A stretch of 64,000 nucleotides of DNA, taken from the NCBI RefSeq assembly GCF_043195125.1, contig NZ_JBAFWR010000002.1; one strand, written 5' to 3'. This document shows, piece by piece, positions 9,481-18,155 of this stretch; position 1 is the first letter of the stretch; each line of letters opens with the position of its first letter. This DNA is from NCEH01 sp043195125 (lineage in GTDB: Bacteria; Pseudomonadota; Alphaproteobacteria; Rhizobiales; Xanthobacteraceae). A program made the translations under genes and the position numbers. The notes beneath the pieces were generated by a model. The model was not told the origin of the DNA and searched no databases. It saw only the letters and a program-made list of their open reading frames with translations.

Positions 9481-11424
9481 TCACTGGCGGTCTGCCACCT
9501 TCTGGCGCGCCATGCCGAGCATCTGGTCCGCCGTGGGCAGATTCTGGCGCGGCATCACGCCCAGCATGGGGGCAATGCGCTCCACGATCTTGCCCGCGGT
9601 GGGCGCCGCATTCCAGCCGGCGGTGGCATAGCCATGGGTTTCCGGCAGAGGCTGCGGCTCGTCGATCATGACAAGAACCAGATATTGCGGCTTATCCATG
9701 GGGAAGACCGCGGTAAAGGAGGTCAGCAGCTTGTTCTTGGCATAGCGGCCACCCACCACCTTTTCGGCCGTGCCGGTTTTGCCGCCGACATAATAGCCCG
9801 GCACTTCGGCCTTGGTGGCGGTGCCCTTTTCCGCATTGAGGCGCAGCAGGTAGCGCATCTTGTCGGAGGTTTCCGGCTTCAGCACCCGCACCGCCACCTG
9901 CTGGGCCTCTTCCTGAGAGCGTTTCAGGAAGGTGGGCGGAATGAGATAGCCGCCGTTCATCATGGAATTCACCGCCATCACCGCCTGCAGCGGGGCGACG
10001 GAGAGGCCGTGACCGAAGGCGATGGTGGCCGAGTTCAACTCGCCCCAGCGCTTCGGCACGATGGGTTCGGCGCTTTCCGGCAGCTCGGTGCGCAAGCGGT
10101 CGAGCTGACCCATTTTCCGCAAGAACGCCTTATGCGCATCCACTCCGAGCGACAGCACCATTTTCGCCGTGCCGACGTTCGACGACACGAGGAAGATCTC
10201 GGGCACCGAGAGCACGCGGTTTTCCGCATGATAATCGTGGATCGCGAACCGGCCGAAATGCAATGCGCCGCGCGCATCGAACGAATTGTTCAGGCCGATC
10301 TTGCCGCTGTCGAGCGCCATGGCGAACGACAGCGCCTTGAAGGTGGACCCCATCTCGAACACGCCGGTGGTGAGGCGGTTCAGATAGGCGTCGTCTTTCG
10401 GATTGCCGCCGATATTGGGGTCGAAGTCCGGCAGCGAGACCATGGAGAGGATCTCGCCGGTGCGCACGTCGGTGACGACCCCCATGGCCGCCTTGGCCTT
10501 GAACTTTTCCTTGGCGCGCATCAGTTCGTCGCGCATGGCGTGCTGGACCCGGGCGTCCATGGACAGTCTCACCGGTTCCTGCTGGCGGTCGGTGGCGAAG
10601 CCCGCGAGATGCAGTTCGGCGAGGCCGCGCCCGTCGATATATTTCTCCAGGCCCGCGATGCCCTGGTTGTCCACGTTCACCGCGCCGATCACGTGGGAGA
10701 AGGTCGGCCCGTCGGGATAGATGCGGCGGTTTTCGCGCACGAAGCCGATGCCCGGCAGGCCCAGGCGATAGATCGCGCGCTGCTGCGCCGGCGTGATCTC
10801 GCGCTTCAGCCAGGCGAAGCCGCGACCGGAATTGAGCCGCGACCGCACTTCCGCGACATCGAGGTCCGGCAGCACCTTGAGCAGGCCCTCCAGCGCCTCG
10901 TCCGGGTCGATCAGCCGCTTCGGCTCGGCGAACAGGGAGGGCGATTTGACGTCCACGGCGAGGATGTCGCCGTTGCGGTCGATGATGTCGGGACGCGCCG
11001 ACGCCACCGCTTCCGAGCCGCCGCCGCGCGTGCCTTGCGGATCGGAGGTGATGGCCATGAACACCAGCCGGCCGGCGATCACGACGAAGACCAGGGAAAA
11101 AGCCGCCACCAGCAATTGCAGGCGGGCACGGGTCACGGTCTGCGCATCCACCCGGTCGAGCCCGAACAGGGCGCGCACGGTGCCGCGCGCGAAGGCGAAG
11201 CAGAACCGCACCGAGCCCACGGCGAACCGCACGAGGCCCATGCCGACGCCGAAGATGATGCGCGCCACGCGATGGCTGAGGCGGCACTGAAGATTGAAAA
11301 AGAACAGGAAGATCCCGCCCAGCACGCGGCGCAGGAGGCGGCCGAGGAAGGCGCCGGCGCCGCGCACGGGCGCGGGCACCTTCGACAGATCGATGCGGTT
11401 CAGCAATTCGGTGGGCGCGACCAT
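9481..11424 (-). CDS. ftsI: Peptidoglycan D,D-transpeptidase FtsI (PBP3)
   Basis: A 647-residue division-specific class B penicillin-binding protein. It has an unusually long N-terminal cytoplasmic/juxtamembrane stretch (about 105 residues, with an extra hydrophobic patch near 30-45) before the main anchor around 106-126. The penicillin-binding dimerisation domain follows, then the transpeptidase domain with the three catalytic motifs STFK (nucleophile Ser360), SSN (414-416) and KTG (549-551). It crosslinks septal peptidoglycan in the periplasm as part of the divisome. It is placed between ftsL and murE, the normal dcw order. The extended N terminus is common in rhizobial FtsI. Confidence 0.96.
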   Translation of the reverse strand: MVAPTELLNRIDLSKVPAPVRGAGAFLGRLLRRVLGGIFLFFFNLQCRLSHRVARIIFGVGMGLVRFAVGSVRFCFAFARGTVRALFGLDRVDAQTVTRARLQLLVAAFSLVFVVIAGRLVFMAITSDPQGTRGGGSEAVASARPDIIDRNGDILAVDVKSPSLFAEPKRLIDPDEALEGLLKVLPDLDVAEVRSRLNSGRGFAWLKREITPAQQRAIYRLGLPGIGFVRENRRIYPDGPTFSHVIGAVNVDNQGIAGLEKYIDGRGLAELHLAGFATDRQQEPVRLSMDARVQHAMRDELMRAKEKFKAKAAMGVVTDVRTGEILSMVSLPDFDPNIGGNPKDDAYLNRLTTGVFEMGSTFKALSFAMALDSGKIGLNNSFDARGALHFGRFAIHDYHAENRVLSVPEIFLVSSNVGTAKMVLSLGVDAHKAFLRKMGQLDRLRTELPESAEPIVPKRWGELNSATIAFGHGLSVAPLQAVMAVNSMMNGGYLIPPTFLKRSQEEAQQVAVRVLKPETSDKMRYLLRLNAEKGTATKAEVPGYYVGGKTGTAEKVVGGRYAKNKLLTSFTAVFPMDKPQYLVLVMIDEPQPLPETHGYATAGWNAAPTAGKIVERIAPMLGVMPRQNLPTADQMLGMARQKVADRQ

Positions 11425-11436
11425 GGGGCGGCCTCC

Positions 11437-12135
11437 TCAGCGATTGGCCGGGAGCGAGCCCGGCGGAAGCATGGGGGCAAGGGCGTTTTCGGCCGGCGCG
11501 GCCGCGGGGTGCGGCGCATAGGAGGGCGCCGCATAGGTCGGCGCAGCATAGGACGGCGCGGGCGCGACCGGCTTCGGCGCCCAGAACGGCAGGTTGGGCG
11601 CGCTCTGCTGGCGCGGCGCGGCGGAGGCGACCGGCGCCACCGGCTTGGGGCGCACCGGGGCATTGGCCGGCCGCAAGGCGGAGCTTGATGGCAGGACGGC
11701 CGCGCCGCCCCCGGTGGGCAGGGCGTTGGCGGAAGACGCGGCGCTCGCGGGCGCGGCCACCTCCGCTTTCGCGGCGCCGGCTTTGCCGGTGGAAGAGGTG
11801 GTCAAGGGCGCGTCCACCAGGGCTTCGAGCATGCCGCCGATGGAATCCGAATTGGTGGCGGGCTTCTCCGGCAGGTCATCAAGCATGGAGATCGCGTCTA
11901 CCGACAGCGGCTGCAGGTCGAGATGGCGCTGCACCAGCCCCTGCACATAGAGCGGCGAGGTGCGGCGCGCCCATTCCGCGCGCATGACGGCAATCGCGTC
12001 GCGCTCGCCGCGAATCGCCTGGCGCAGATGGGCAAGGCGTTCCGCCTCCGCCATGGAGGCGTACTTCACCTGATAGACCACCCCGGCGGTCGCGAGCAAA
12101 GCCAGGACCATGACGAGGTTGGCGACGCGAAACAT
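11437..12135 (-). CDS. ftsL: FtsL-like cell-division membrane protein
   Basis: A 232-residue bitopic protein: short cytoplasmic start, one membrane helix (residues about 4-20), then an alpha-helical segment rich in charged residues (KYASMAEAERLAHLRQAIRGERDAIAVMRAEWARR is about residues 23-58), as in FtsL, followed by a long low-complexity Ala/Pro tail. Sequence identity in this family is low, so the call rests on the position between rsmH and ftsI and on topology. The ATG shares a base with the rsmH stop (TGATG). The proline/alanine-rich C-terminal extension of more than 100 residues is longer than in enteric FtsL but common in alphaproteobacteria. Confidence 0.85.
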   Translation of the reverse strand: MFRVANLVMVLALLATAGVVYQVKYASMAEAERLAHLRQAIRGERDAIAVMRAEWARRTSPLYVQGLVQRHLDLQPLSVDAISMLDDLPEKPATNSDSIGGMLEALVDAPLTTSSTGKAGAAKAEVAAPASAASSANALPTGGGAAVLPSSSALRPANAPVRPKPVAPVASAAPRQQSAPNLPFWAPKPVAPAPSYAAPTYAAPSYAPHPAAAPAENALAPMLPPGSLPANR

Positions 12136-13175
12136 CAAGTCCGTCTCCGACCACGGCGTTGCGACAGCTCGGCAGGGAGCACCCCTGCGAGATCGCCCTC
12201 CTCATGCGCCGGGGCTTGCGTGCGTTCGGCCGCGCGAAGCTTCGCGGACCTGGCACGCGGATTTTCTGCCACTTCGTCGGGGTCGGGCTCCACCATCCCC
12301 CTGGACTGGAGGCGGAAGGAGGGCGCCGGCCCCTCCGCTTGCGGCAGATGACGCGAGGCGGACGGTGCCTTGCTCCGGTGTGACAGAAAAGTCTTAACGA
12401 TCCTGTCTTCCAGGGAATGAAACGTCACAACCACCAGCCGCCCGCCCGGCTTCAGCGCCCGTTCGGCGGCGGCGAGCGCGGTGGCGAGTTCGTCCAGCTC
12501 CTCGTTCACGGCGATGCGCAGGGCCTGAAACGTGCGGGTCGCGGGATGCATCTCGCCGGGCTTGGCCCACACCACCTTGGAAACGATGTCGGCAAGTTGA
12601 GAGGTGCGGGTGATGGGCGCTTCCGCCCGCGCCTTCACGATCGCCTTGGCGATCTGGCGCGAGAGCCGCTCCTCGCCGAGCGTCCAGATGACGTGGGCGA
12701 GATCGGCTTCCGGCAGCGAGGCGACGAGGTCGGCGGCCGAGGGCCCATCCGATCCCATGCGCATGTCGAGCGGGCCATCGCGGCGGAAGGAGAAGCCCCG
12801 GTCCGCCTCGTCCAGCTGCATGGAGGACACGCCGATATCCAGCACCACCCCGTCCAGCGGGGCAAAGCCCATGGTCTGCGCCAGCACGTCGAGCTGGGAG
12901 AAGCGATCCTCCGCCAGCACCAGGCGGCCATCGGATTCGAGCACCAGCCCGGCGCCGCCCGCGATGGCGGAGCGGTCGCGGTCGATCGCCAGGACCCGGC
13001 AATCGGCGGCCGAGAGTATGGCGCGGGTATAGCCTCCCGCGCCGAAGGTGCCGTCCACATAAGTGCCGGCGTCCTTCGGCGCGAGGTGCGCGAGAACTTG
13101 AGGCAGCATCACAGGAAGATGACGGGCCGGTCCGCCTGCGGCGTCGGTGGGCCCGACCCCGCGGCCCGTTTTCAT
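12135..13175 (-). CDS. rsmH: 16S rRNA (cytosine1402-N4)-methyltransferase
   Basis: A 346-residue SAM-dependent methyltransferase (MraW). Visible features are the HLPVMLPQVL opening, the SAM loop DGTFGAGGYTRAIL, VVLDIGVSSMQLDEADRGFSF, TRTFQALRIAVNEEL and VVTFHSLEDRIVK, all diagnostic. It N4-methylates C1402 in the ribosomal P site. The ATG at 13175 overlaps the mraZ stop by 4 bp; the open frame continues upstream but only inside mraZ and beyond, so the longer version is rejected. Confidence 0.97.
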   Translation of the reverse strand: MKTGRGVGPTDAAGGPARHLPVMLPQVLAHLAPKDAGTYVDGTFGAGGYTRAILSAADCRVLAIDRDRSAIAGGAGLVLESDGRLVLAEDRFSQLDVLAQTMGFAPLDGVVLDIGVSSMQLDEADRGFSFRRDGPLDMRMGSDGPSAADLVASLPEADLAHVIWTLGEERLSRQIAKAIVKARAEAPITRTSQLADIVSKVVWAKPGEMHPATRTFQALRIAVNEELDELATALAAAERALKPGGRLVVVTFHSLEDRIVKTFLSHRSKAPSASRHLPQAEGPAPSFRLQSRGMVEPDPDEVAENPRARSAKLRAAERTQAPAHEEGDLAGVLPAELSQRRGRRRT

Positions 13176-13645
13176 CCCAGATTGCTCCCTTCGTTCTCCG
13201 CTCTGGAACCGAGCGCGCGCCGAAGCTGACGCACCTTCTCCGTGGCCTCCGCGAGATGGGTGCGAAAACGCTCCGGTTCCCAGATTCGAAACTTGTGCCC
13301 GAGGCCCACGAACGACACCGAATCGGTGATTGAGGCGTGTGCCTTCAGGGTCTCGGTCAGCATGACCCGGCCTTCCGGATCGATCTTCAAGGTCTCGCTG
13401 GTGCCATACAGGGCGGCCGCCAGTTCCTCGCGCGCTTCCGAATAGGGCGGATAGCGCGCGATCAGCGTGTCGATTTCGCTCAGCAGGCGGTTGCCGCCCG
13501 CATCGAGCGCCGGCTCCGCCAGGCTCGGATGGCAATAGAGAAATTCCGCCCCGTCCTTGGCCAGCACCGCGCGATAGGGCGCCGGGATGGAAACCCGCCC
13601 CTTGGCGTCCAAGCGCATGGTGTAGGTGGACACGAAGCGGTCCAT
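13172..13645 (-). CDS. mraZ: Transcriptional regulator MraZ, first gene of the dcw operon
   Basis: A 157-residue protein with two AbrB-like swapped-hairpin domains. The first begins FVSTYTMRLDAKGRVSIPAPYR and the second carries LKIDPEGRVMLTETLKAHA. MraZ binds direct TGGG repeats upstream of its own gene and represses the dcw operon. The ATG at 13645 places the conserved motif at the N terminus; a longer frame reaching 13747 would add an unconserved stretch overlapping the leader. Four matching DNA repeats lie about 100 bp upstream. Confidence 0.95.
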   Translation of the reverse strand: MDRFVSTYTMRLDAKGRVSIPAPYRAVLAKDGAEFLYCHPSLAEPALDAGGNRLLSEIDTLIARYPPYSEAREELAAALYGTSETLKIDPEGRVMLTETLKAHASITDSVSFVGLGHKFRIWEPERFRTHLAEATEKVRQLRRALGSRAENEGSNLG

Positions 13646-13747
13646 GGCGCCCGTGAGCCTTTCCGCGCTCGATCCCAAAACCCGACACGGCCCCGCCGGG
13701 CGAACCGGCGTGAACGGAAGAGGCGCCCGAAGCGCCGAACCATTCAT

Positions 13748-13803
13748 ATGGGTGTTTATGGGGTATCATGGGATCAGATGGGCCGTCAACGAATCCACAT
13801 GGG
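13748..13803. promoter_or_regulatory. MraZ boxes: four ATGGG direct repeats at exact 10-bp spacing
   Basis: ATGGG occurs at 13748, 13758, 13768 and 13778, exactly one helical turn apart, with a fifth at 13799 (21 bp later). The enterobacterial MraZ site is TGGGN separated by 5 bp, so these fit in register. They lie 103-158 bp upstream of the mraZ start, where the dcw promoter should be, and were probably placed for autoregulation. Confidence 0.8.
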
Positions 13804-13943
13804 ACAGACACAGAGCATTTACGCTCCGTACACCTTAAGAAACGTTGAAACGGGCGCGGACGCGGGCTACCGCAGGCATCCGGTGGCGCGAATGCCGCGT
13901 TCCCACCGGGACGTGGGATGGCTTGGGGCAGAAGGAAAGCAGC

Positions 13944-14660
13944 GTGGCGGTTCTGGAGCATGTGGGTCTGATCGGCGGCGCGGGCGTGGGTCTCGCGCTC
14001 GGCGGCCCCCTCGGCGCCTTGGTGGGAGCCCTTGCGGGCCATGCGGTCGATCGCTTTCTCGCCCCCGCGCCCCGTCCCGCGGCCTTCTCGGTGGGGCTGA
14101 TCGCGCTGTCCGCCAAGATGGCGAAGGCCGACGGCGTGGTCGTTCCGGCCGAGGTCGCCGCCTTCCGCGAGGTGTTCGCCATTCCCGATGAGGAACTTGA
14201 AGGCGTGGCGCGGGTGTTCAACCTCGCCAAGCAGGACACCGCCGGCTTCGAATCCTATGCCCGGCAAATCGGCACCCTGTTCGCCGACGAGCCGGACACC
14301 CGCGAGGACCTGCTCGACGCGCTGTTCCATGTGGCCAAGGCCGACCACGCCTTGCACGAGGACGAACTGATATTCCTCGCCGAGGTCGCGCGGCTGCTGG
14401 GTTTCGAAGGTGCCGCCTATGAGCGCATCGAGGCGCGCCATGTGCGCCGGCCGGGCGATCCCTATGCGGTGCTCGATCTTGCCGCCGACGCCAGCGACGC
14501 CGAGGTGAAGGCCCGGTGGCGCGCCTTGGTGGGCGAGCATCATCCCGACCGCCTCTCCGCGCGCGGCCTGCCGCCCGCCGCCATCAAGCTGGCCAACGAC
14601 CGGGTCGCAGCGGTGAACGAAGCCTATGATCGGATCGAGAAGATGCGGGGGCTGAAGTGA
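13944..14660 (+). CDS. TerB-like plus DnaJ-domain co-chaperone (DjlA-like)
   Basis: A 238-residue protein. A hydrophobic glycine-rich N terminus (residues 7-32) may be a membrane anchor. A TerB/DjlA-type central domain (about 45-160, with the paired KADG and KADHALHEDE acidic repeats) follows, then a C-terminal J domain (about 172-235) with HPD at 200-202, needed to stimulate DnaK. The start is taken as GTG 13944, preceded by GAAGGAAAG; an in-frame ATG at 13845 lacks a clear ribosome-binding site and would overlap the dcw promoter region. It is transcribed divergently from mraZ. Confidence 0.88.
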   Translation: MAVLEHVGLIGGAGVGLALGGPLGALVGALAGHAVDRFLAPAPRPAAFSVGLIALSAKMAKADGVVVPAEVAAFREVFAIPDEELEGVARVFNLAKQDTAGFESYARQIGTLFADEPDTREDLLDALFHVAKADHALHEDELIFLAEVARLLGFEGAAYERIEARHVRRPGDPYAVLDLAADASDAEVKARWRALVGEHHPDRLSARGLPPAAIKLANDRVAAVNEAYDRIEKMRGLK

Positions 14661-14691
14661 GAAGCGCCCCTCTGGCGCCTGGGGCGGCGTA

Positions 14692-14802
14692 CCCTCTCCC
14701 AACCCTCCCCAGCAAGCGGGAGAGGGCTCAGCCTGCGCGTGGCATCTCTGCCGGTGCCCAATCCGTGGCGCCTCCCTCGCCCGCGTGTGGGGGAGGGTTG
14801 GG
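14692..14802. repeat. Nested inverted-repeat (REP-like) element
   Basis: Two nested dyads: CCCTCTCCC (14692-14700) with GGGAGAGGG (14718-14726), and a perfect 13-bp pair CCCAACCCTCCCC (14698-14710) with its complement at 14790-14802. The two folds are mutually exclusive. It lies between the DjlA-like gene and the amidase gene and looks like a dispersed intergenic palindrome. Only this copy is seen in the window. Confidence 0.6.
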
Positions 14803-14865
14803 GAGGGGGAAAGGGATGCGGCCGCAGACTCCCGGCGCCGCCCCCCCGCGGCGAGCATCCCGCCC

Positions 14866-15642
14866 ATGAGCGAAACCGCCCTGCCCTTCCCGCCGGACAG
14901 CGGCCTCGTCGGCGCGCTCGCGCCCTCGCCCAATTATGGGGCGCGCAAAGCGGCCATCGACATGGTGCTGCTGCACTATACCGGCATGGAGAGCGCGGAA
15001 GCGGCCATCGCCCTGCTGCGCTCTCCCGCCGCCGAAGTCTCTTGTCATTATGTGGTGCTGGAGGACGGGACCATCGTGCAGATGGTGCCGGAAGCGCTGC
15101 GGGCCTGGCATGCCGGCGTCTCCTCCTGGGAAGGCGTCACGGACACCAATTCGCGCTCCATCGGCATCGAGATCGTCAATCGGGGCCACGGCCTCGGCTA
15201 TCCGGATTTTCCTGAAGTCCAGGTCACCGCGGTGGGGGCGCTCGTCGCCGACATCGTGGCCCGCCACGCCATCCGCGCCGACCGGGTGCTCGCCCATTCC
15301 GACGTGGCGCCGATGCGCAAGGACGATCCGGGCGAGAAATTCCCGTGGGAGGTGCTGCACCACGCCGGCATCGGCCATTATGTGCACGAGGCGCCCCTAC
15401 GGGGCGGGCGCTTCTTCATGATCGGCGATGGCGGCGAGCCGGTCGCCGCGCTCCAGGCCATGCTGGCGCTCTATGGCTACGGAATCGATGTGACGGGCGT
15501 GTTCGACGAGCAGACGCGCGCCGTCGTCACCGCCTTCCAGCGCCATTTCCGGCGCTCCAAGGTGGACGGCGTGGCCGACGCCTCCACCATCATGACCTTG
15601 CGCGACCTGATCCAGACCCGTCCGGGCGAGGCGGACGCGTGA
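14866..15642 (+). CDS. N-acetylmuramoyl-L-alanine amidase (AmpD-like) with peptidoglycan-binding domain
   Basis: A 258-residue protein with an Amidase_2 domain (about 25-165). The expected zinc ligands are His37 (LLHYTG), His144 (AHSDVAP) and Asp154 (DDPGEKFPW), and Glu102 lies in the IEIVN segment. A C-terminal PG_binding_1 domain (about 190-250, ending DGVADASTIMTLRDLI) follows. No signal peptide is seen, so it is probably a cytoplasmic anhydro-muropeptide amidase used in cell-wall recycling, although AmiD-type export by another route cannot be excluded. The ATG at 14866 is used because the family begins shortly before the PNYG segment. Confidence 0.92.
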   Translation: MSETALPFPPDSGLVGALAPSPNYGARKAAIDMVLLHYTGMESAEAAIALLRSPAAEVSCHYVVLEDGTIVQMVPEALRAWHAGVSSWEGVTDTNSRSIGIEIVNRGHGLGYPDFPEVQVTAVGALVADIVARHAIRADRVLAHSDVAPMRKDDPGEKFPWEVLHHAGIGHYVHEAPLRGGRFFMIGDGGEPVAALQAMLALYGYGIDVTGVFDEQTRAVVTAFQRHFRRSKVDGVADASTIMTLRDLIQTRPGEADA

Positions 15643-15726
15643 GCGCTTGAGGAGACTTTGTCCACAACGGGCATTTGCGCGCCCCGGATGAAGAGCGGCC
15701 GGCGGCGTGCCGAACCGCATCCGCCC

Positions 15727-15756
15727 TTGACGCGCGGCGCGCGAACCCCCATTGCA
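15727..15756 (+). promoter_or_regulatory. Probable promoter of the RNase P RNA gene
   Basis: TTGACG (15727-15732) and ATTGCA (15751-15756) with an 18-bp spacer, placing the transcription start at about 15760, exactly where the RNA's P1 helix begins. Confidence 0.6.
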
Positions 15757-15759
15757 GGG

Positions 15760-16145
15760 CGACCAGCCGGCCGGGCGGCCGCGTCACCTTCGGGTGCCGA
15801 GGAAAGTCCGGGCTCCACGGAGACACGGTGCCGGATAACGTCCGGCGGGGGCGACCCTAGGGAAAGTGCCACAGAAATCAAACCACCCGCGCGTGCGCGG
15901 GCCAGGGTGAAACGGTGGGGTAAGAGCCCACCGCGCGACCGGCAACGGAAGCGGCACGGCAAACCCCACCGGGAGCAAAGTCGAATAGGGACGGCAGGAG
16001 CGCGGCTCGCTGCATCCAGGCCTCGTCTTCGGGCCGCCGTCCGGGTTGACTGCTAGAGGCACCGAGCAATCGGCGTCCCAGATGAATGGTCGCCACGCGG
16101 GCGCAAGCCCGCCGTACAGAACCCGGCTTACAGGCCGGCTGGTAT
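15760..16145 (+). ncRNA. rnpB: RNase P RNA (bacterial type A)
   Basis: The catalytic RNA that removes 5' leaders from pre-tRNA together with RnpA. The 5' arm ACCAGCCGGCC (15762-15772) pairs perfectly with GGCCGGCTGGT (16133-16143) as helix P1. Conserved landmarks appear in order: GAGGAAAGTCCGGGCTCC, AGGGAAAGTGCCACAGAAA, GGTAAGAGCCCACCGCG, GGCAAACCCC and the 3' CAGAACCCGGCTTACAGG block. Total about 385 nt, normal for alphaproteobacteria. It lies between the amidase gene and a GlxA-type regulator. Confidence 0.97.
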
Positions 16146-16177
16146 TCACCCTCCCCACCGCGACCGGCCCGCGCCGC

Positions 16178-17140
16178 TCAGGCGGCGATCTGGGCCTCCA
16201 CGTCGCCACGCGCGGCGCGGGCGGCGCGCCGGATGGTCTGGGGCGGCTGGCCGAAGGCGCGCAGGAACGCACGGCGCATGCGGTCGCGATCCGCAAAGCC
16301 GGTCTGCCGGGCCACCTCGTCGATGGAATGGCCGGTGTCCTCCATGAGCTGGCGCGCGGCCTCGAGGCGCAGATGCTCCACCGCCTTCGCGGGCGATTGC
16401 CGCGTCTCCGCCTGGAACGTCCGGCTGAACTGGCGCGGGCTGAGATTTGCGACCCCGGCCAGGTCTTCCACGCTCAGCCGGCTGTCGAGATGGGCGCGCG
16501 CATAGGTGAGCGCCTTCTGGATGCGGTCGGATTTCGGCTCCAGCTCCAGCAGGGTGGAGAATTGCGACTGCCCACCAGCGCGCCGGTGATACAGGACCAG
16601 CTTGCGCGCCACCGCGCGGGCGAGGACGGCGCCGCAATCCTCCTCGATGAAGGCGAGCGCGAGGTCGAGGCCAGCCGTCATGCCGGCGGAGGTCCAGATC
16701 GGGCCGTCCTCGACGAAGATCCGGTCCTCCTCCACCTTGATCTTGGGAAAGCGGGCCTGCATCTCGCGGGCCTGGAACCAATGGGTGGTGGCGCGCCGGC
16801 CGTCCAGCAGGCCCGCTTCGGCGAGCACCATCGCCCCGGTGCAGATGGAGGCGATGCGCCGGCAGCGCCCGGCCACGGCGCGCACCAGCGCCACCTGTTC
16901 GGCGGGCGCGTCGCCCTGCATCGATCCGGCGACGATGAGCAGATCGAGCGCACGCTCCCCGAACGCCTCGGTCTCGACCGCGAAACCCGCCGACGCGCGC
17001 ACCGCCCCCCCGGAGCGCGAGAGCATCCGCATGTCGTAGTGCGGTTCGCCCGCCTGGATATTGGCCAGTTCAAACGCCGTCGCCACCGCAAGCGCGATCG
17101 GCGAGAAGCCGGGATAGAGAAGAAAGCCGATGCTGATCAT
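16178..17140 (-). CDS. GlxA-family transcriptional regulator (DJ-1/PfpI-like domain plus AraC HTH)
   Basis: A 320-residue protein. The N-terminal amidotransferase-like domain (residues about 1-180, with IASICTGAMVLAEAGLLDGR around the nucleophile-elbow Cys) is followed by an AraC/XylS helix-turn-helix pair (LSVEDLAGVANLSPRQFSRTFQ and HSIDEVARQTGFADRDRMRRAF). Such proteins are usually activators sensing small metabolites. Start ATG 17140 is preferred (AGGA upstream, MISIGFLLYPGFSP matches family starts); an in-frame ATG at 17173 adds 11 residues. It is divergent from an SDR gene, the likely target. The ligand is unknown. Confidence 0.9.
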   Translation of the reverse strand: MISIGFLLYPGFSPIALAVATAFELANIQAGEPHYDMRMLSRSGGAVRASAGFAVETEAFGERALDLLIVAGSMQGDAPAEQVALVRAVAGRCRRIASICTGAMVLAEAGLLDGRRATTHWFQAREMQARFPKIKVEEDRIFVEDGPIWTSAGMTAGLDLALAFIEEDCGAVLARAVARKLVLYHRRAGGQSQFSTLLELEPKSDRIQKALTYARAHLDSRLSVEDLAGVANLSPRQFSRTFQAETRQSPAKAVEHLRLEAARQLMEDTGHSIDEVARQTGFADRDRMRRAFLRAFGQPPQTIRRAARAARGDVEAQIAA

Positions 17141-17240
17141 GCGCGATGTCCTGATTTGCCGTTTATATGACATTTGAGACGCGGCCGATCAAGCCTAACT
17201 TGCCTCCATCGCGGCAGGGCTTGCCGCACGGAGACAGAAG

Positions 17241-18056
17241 ATGAGCGGATATGACACGAAGGGCACGGCCCTGATCACCGGCGCATCCACGGGCATCGGC
17301 GCGATCTATGCGGACCGGCTGGCGCGGCGCGGGTTCGACCTGATCCTGGTGGCGCGCAACACGGCGCGGTTGAACGCCGTTGCGGCCAAGCTGGCCAAGG
17401 ACACCGGACGCGCGGTGTCGGTGATCACCGCCGACCTCGGTACGGCCCCGGGCCTTCAACGGGTGGAACAGGTGCTGCGGGAGAATCCGGCCATTACGCT
17501 GCTGGTCAACAATGCCGGCTTCGGCGGCGTGACGCCTTTGCTCCAGTCCGACGTGGACCGGATGGAAGCGATGATCGACATCAATGTCACCGCGCTCACC
17601 CGCCTCACCTATGCGGCGGTGCCGGGCTTCGTGGTGCGCGGGCGCGGCGCCGTCATCAACATCTCTTCCATCGTGGCCATCGCGCCGGAGGTGCTGAACG
17701 GCGTCTATGGTGCCTCGAAGGCTTATGTGCTGGCGCTGACGCAATCGCTCCAGCACGAGCTGGCGGACAAGGGCGTGCGCGTCCAGGCTGTCCTGCCCGG
17801 CGCCACCGCTACGGAATTCTGGGATGTCGCGGGCGCGCACATTTCCAATGTGCCGGAAAGCTGGGTGATGCACGCCGAGGATATGGTCGATGCCGCGCTT
17901 GCCGGCTTCGACCTGGGCGAGGTGGTGACGATCCCGCCGCTCCAGGATGGCGCCGAATGGACCGCCTATGAGGCGTCGCGCCAGGCGCTGTCGAAGCAGC
18001 TCATGCATGCGACGCCGGGGCCGCGCTATGGGATCGCGGCGTCCCGCGCGGCCTGA
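17241..18056 (+). CDS. Short-chain dehydrogenase/reductase (SDR)
   Basis: A 271-residue classical SDR. The cofactor loop TGASTGIG is at residues 13-20, NNAG at 90-93, and the catalytic Ser142/143, Tyr156 and Lys160 (YGASK) are all present, so it should be active. Arg40 in VARN after the second strand suggests NADP(H). The substrate cannot be told. It starts at ATG 17241 after CGGAGACAGAAG. Its divergent position from the GlxA-type regulator suggests it is controlled by that protein. Confidence 0.92.
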   Translation: MSGYDTKGTALITGASTGIGAIYADRLARRGFDLILVARNTARLNAVAAKLAKDTGRAVSVITADLGTAPGLQRVEQVLRENPAITLLVNNAGFGGVTPLLQSDVDRMEAMIDINVTALTRLTYAAVPGFVVRGRGAVINISSIVAIAPEVLNGVYGASKAYVLALTQSLQHELADKGVRVQAVLPGATATEFWDVAGAHISNVPESWVMHAEDMVDAALAGFDLGEVVTIPPLQDGAEWTAYEASRQALSKQLMHATPGPRYGIAASRAA

Positions 18057-18064
18057 ACGGCCTT

Positions 18065-18114
18065 GCATCCGGCCACCCGCGGCGGCCGGATGCCTCCCCC
18101 CGAGTGGGGGGAGG
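18065..18114. terminator. Double hairpin between convergent SDR and cytochrome genes
   Basis: Two consecutive stems: GCATCCGGCC / GGCCGGATGC (18065-18093) and CCTCCCCCC / GGGGGGAGG (18093-18114, 4-nt GAGT loop). Probably a bidirectional transcription stop between the SDR gene and the cytochrome gene. Confidence 0.65.
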
Positions 18115-18155
18115 CAGTTTATGCGTTCACGTGCAAGAACAAGCGCGCGTCCCGC

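Noticed and set aside
12135..14933. 932-residue extended version of RsmH
   Set aside because: The extra 5' part covers mraZ, the dcw promoter region and the antisense of the DjlA-like gene. RsmH starts at 13175.
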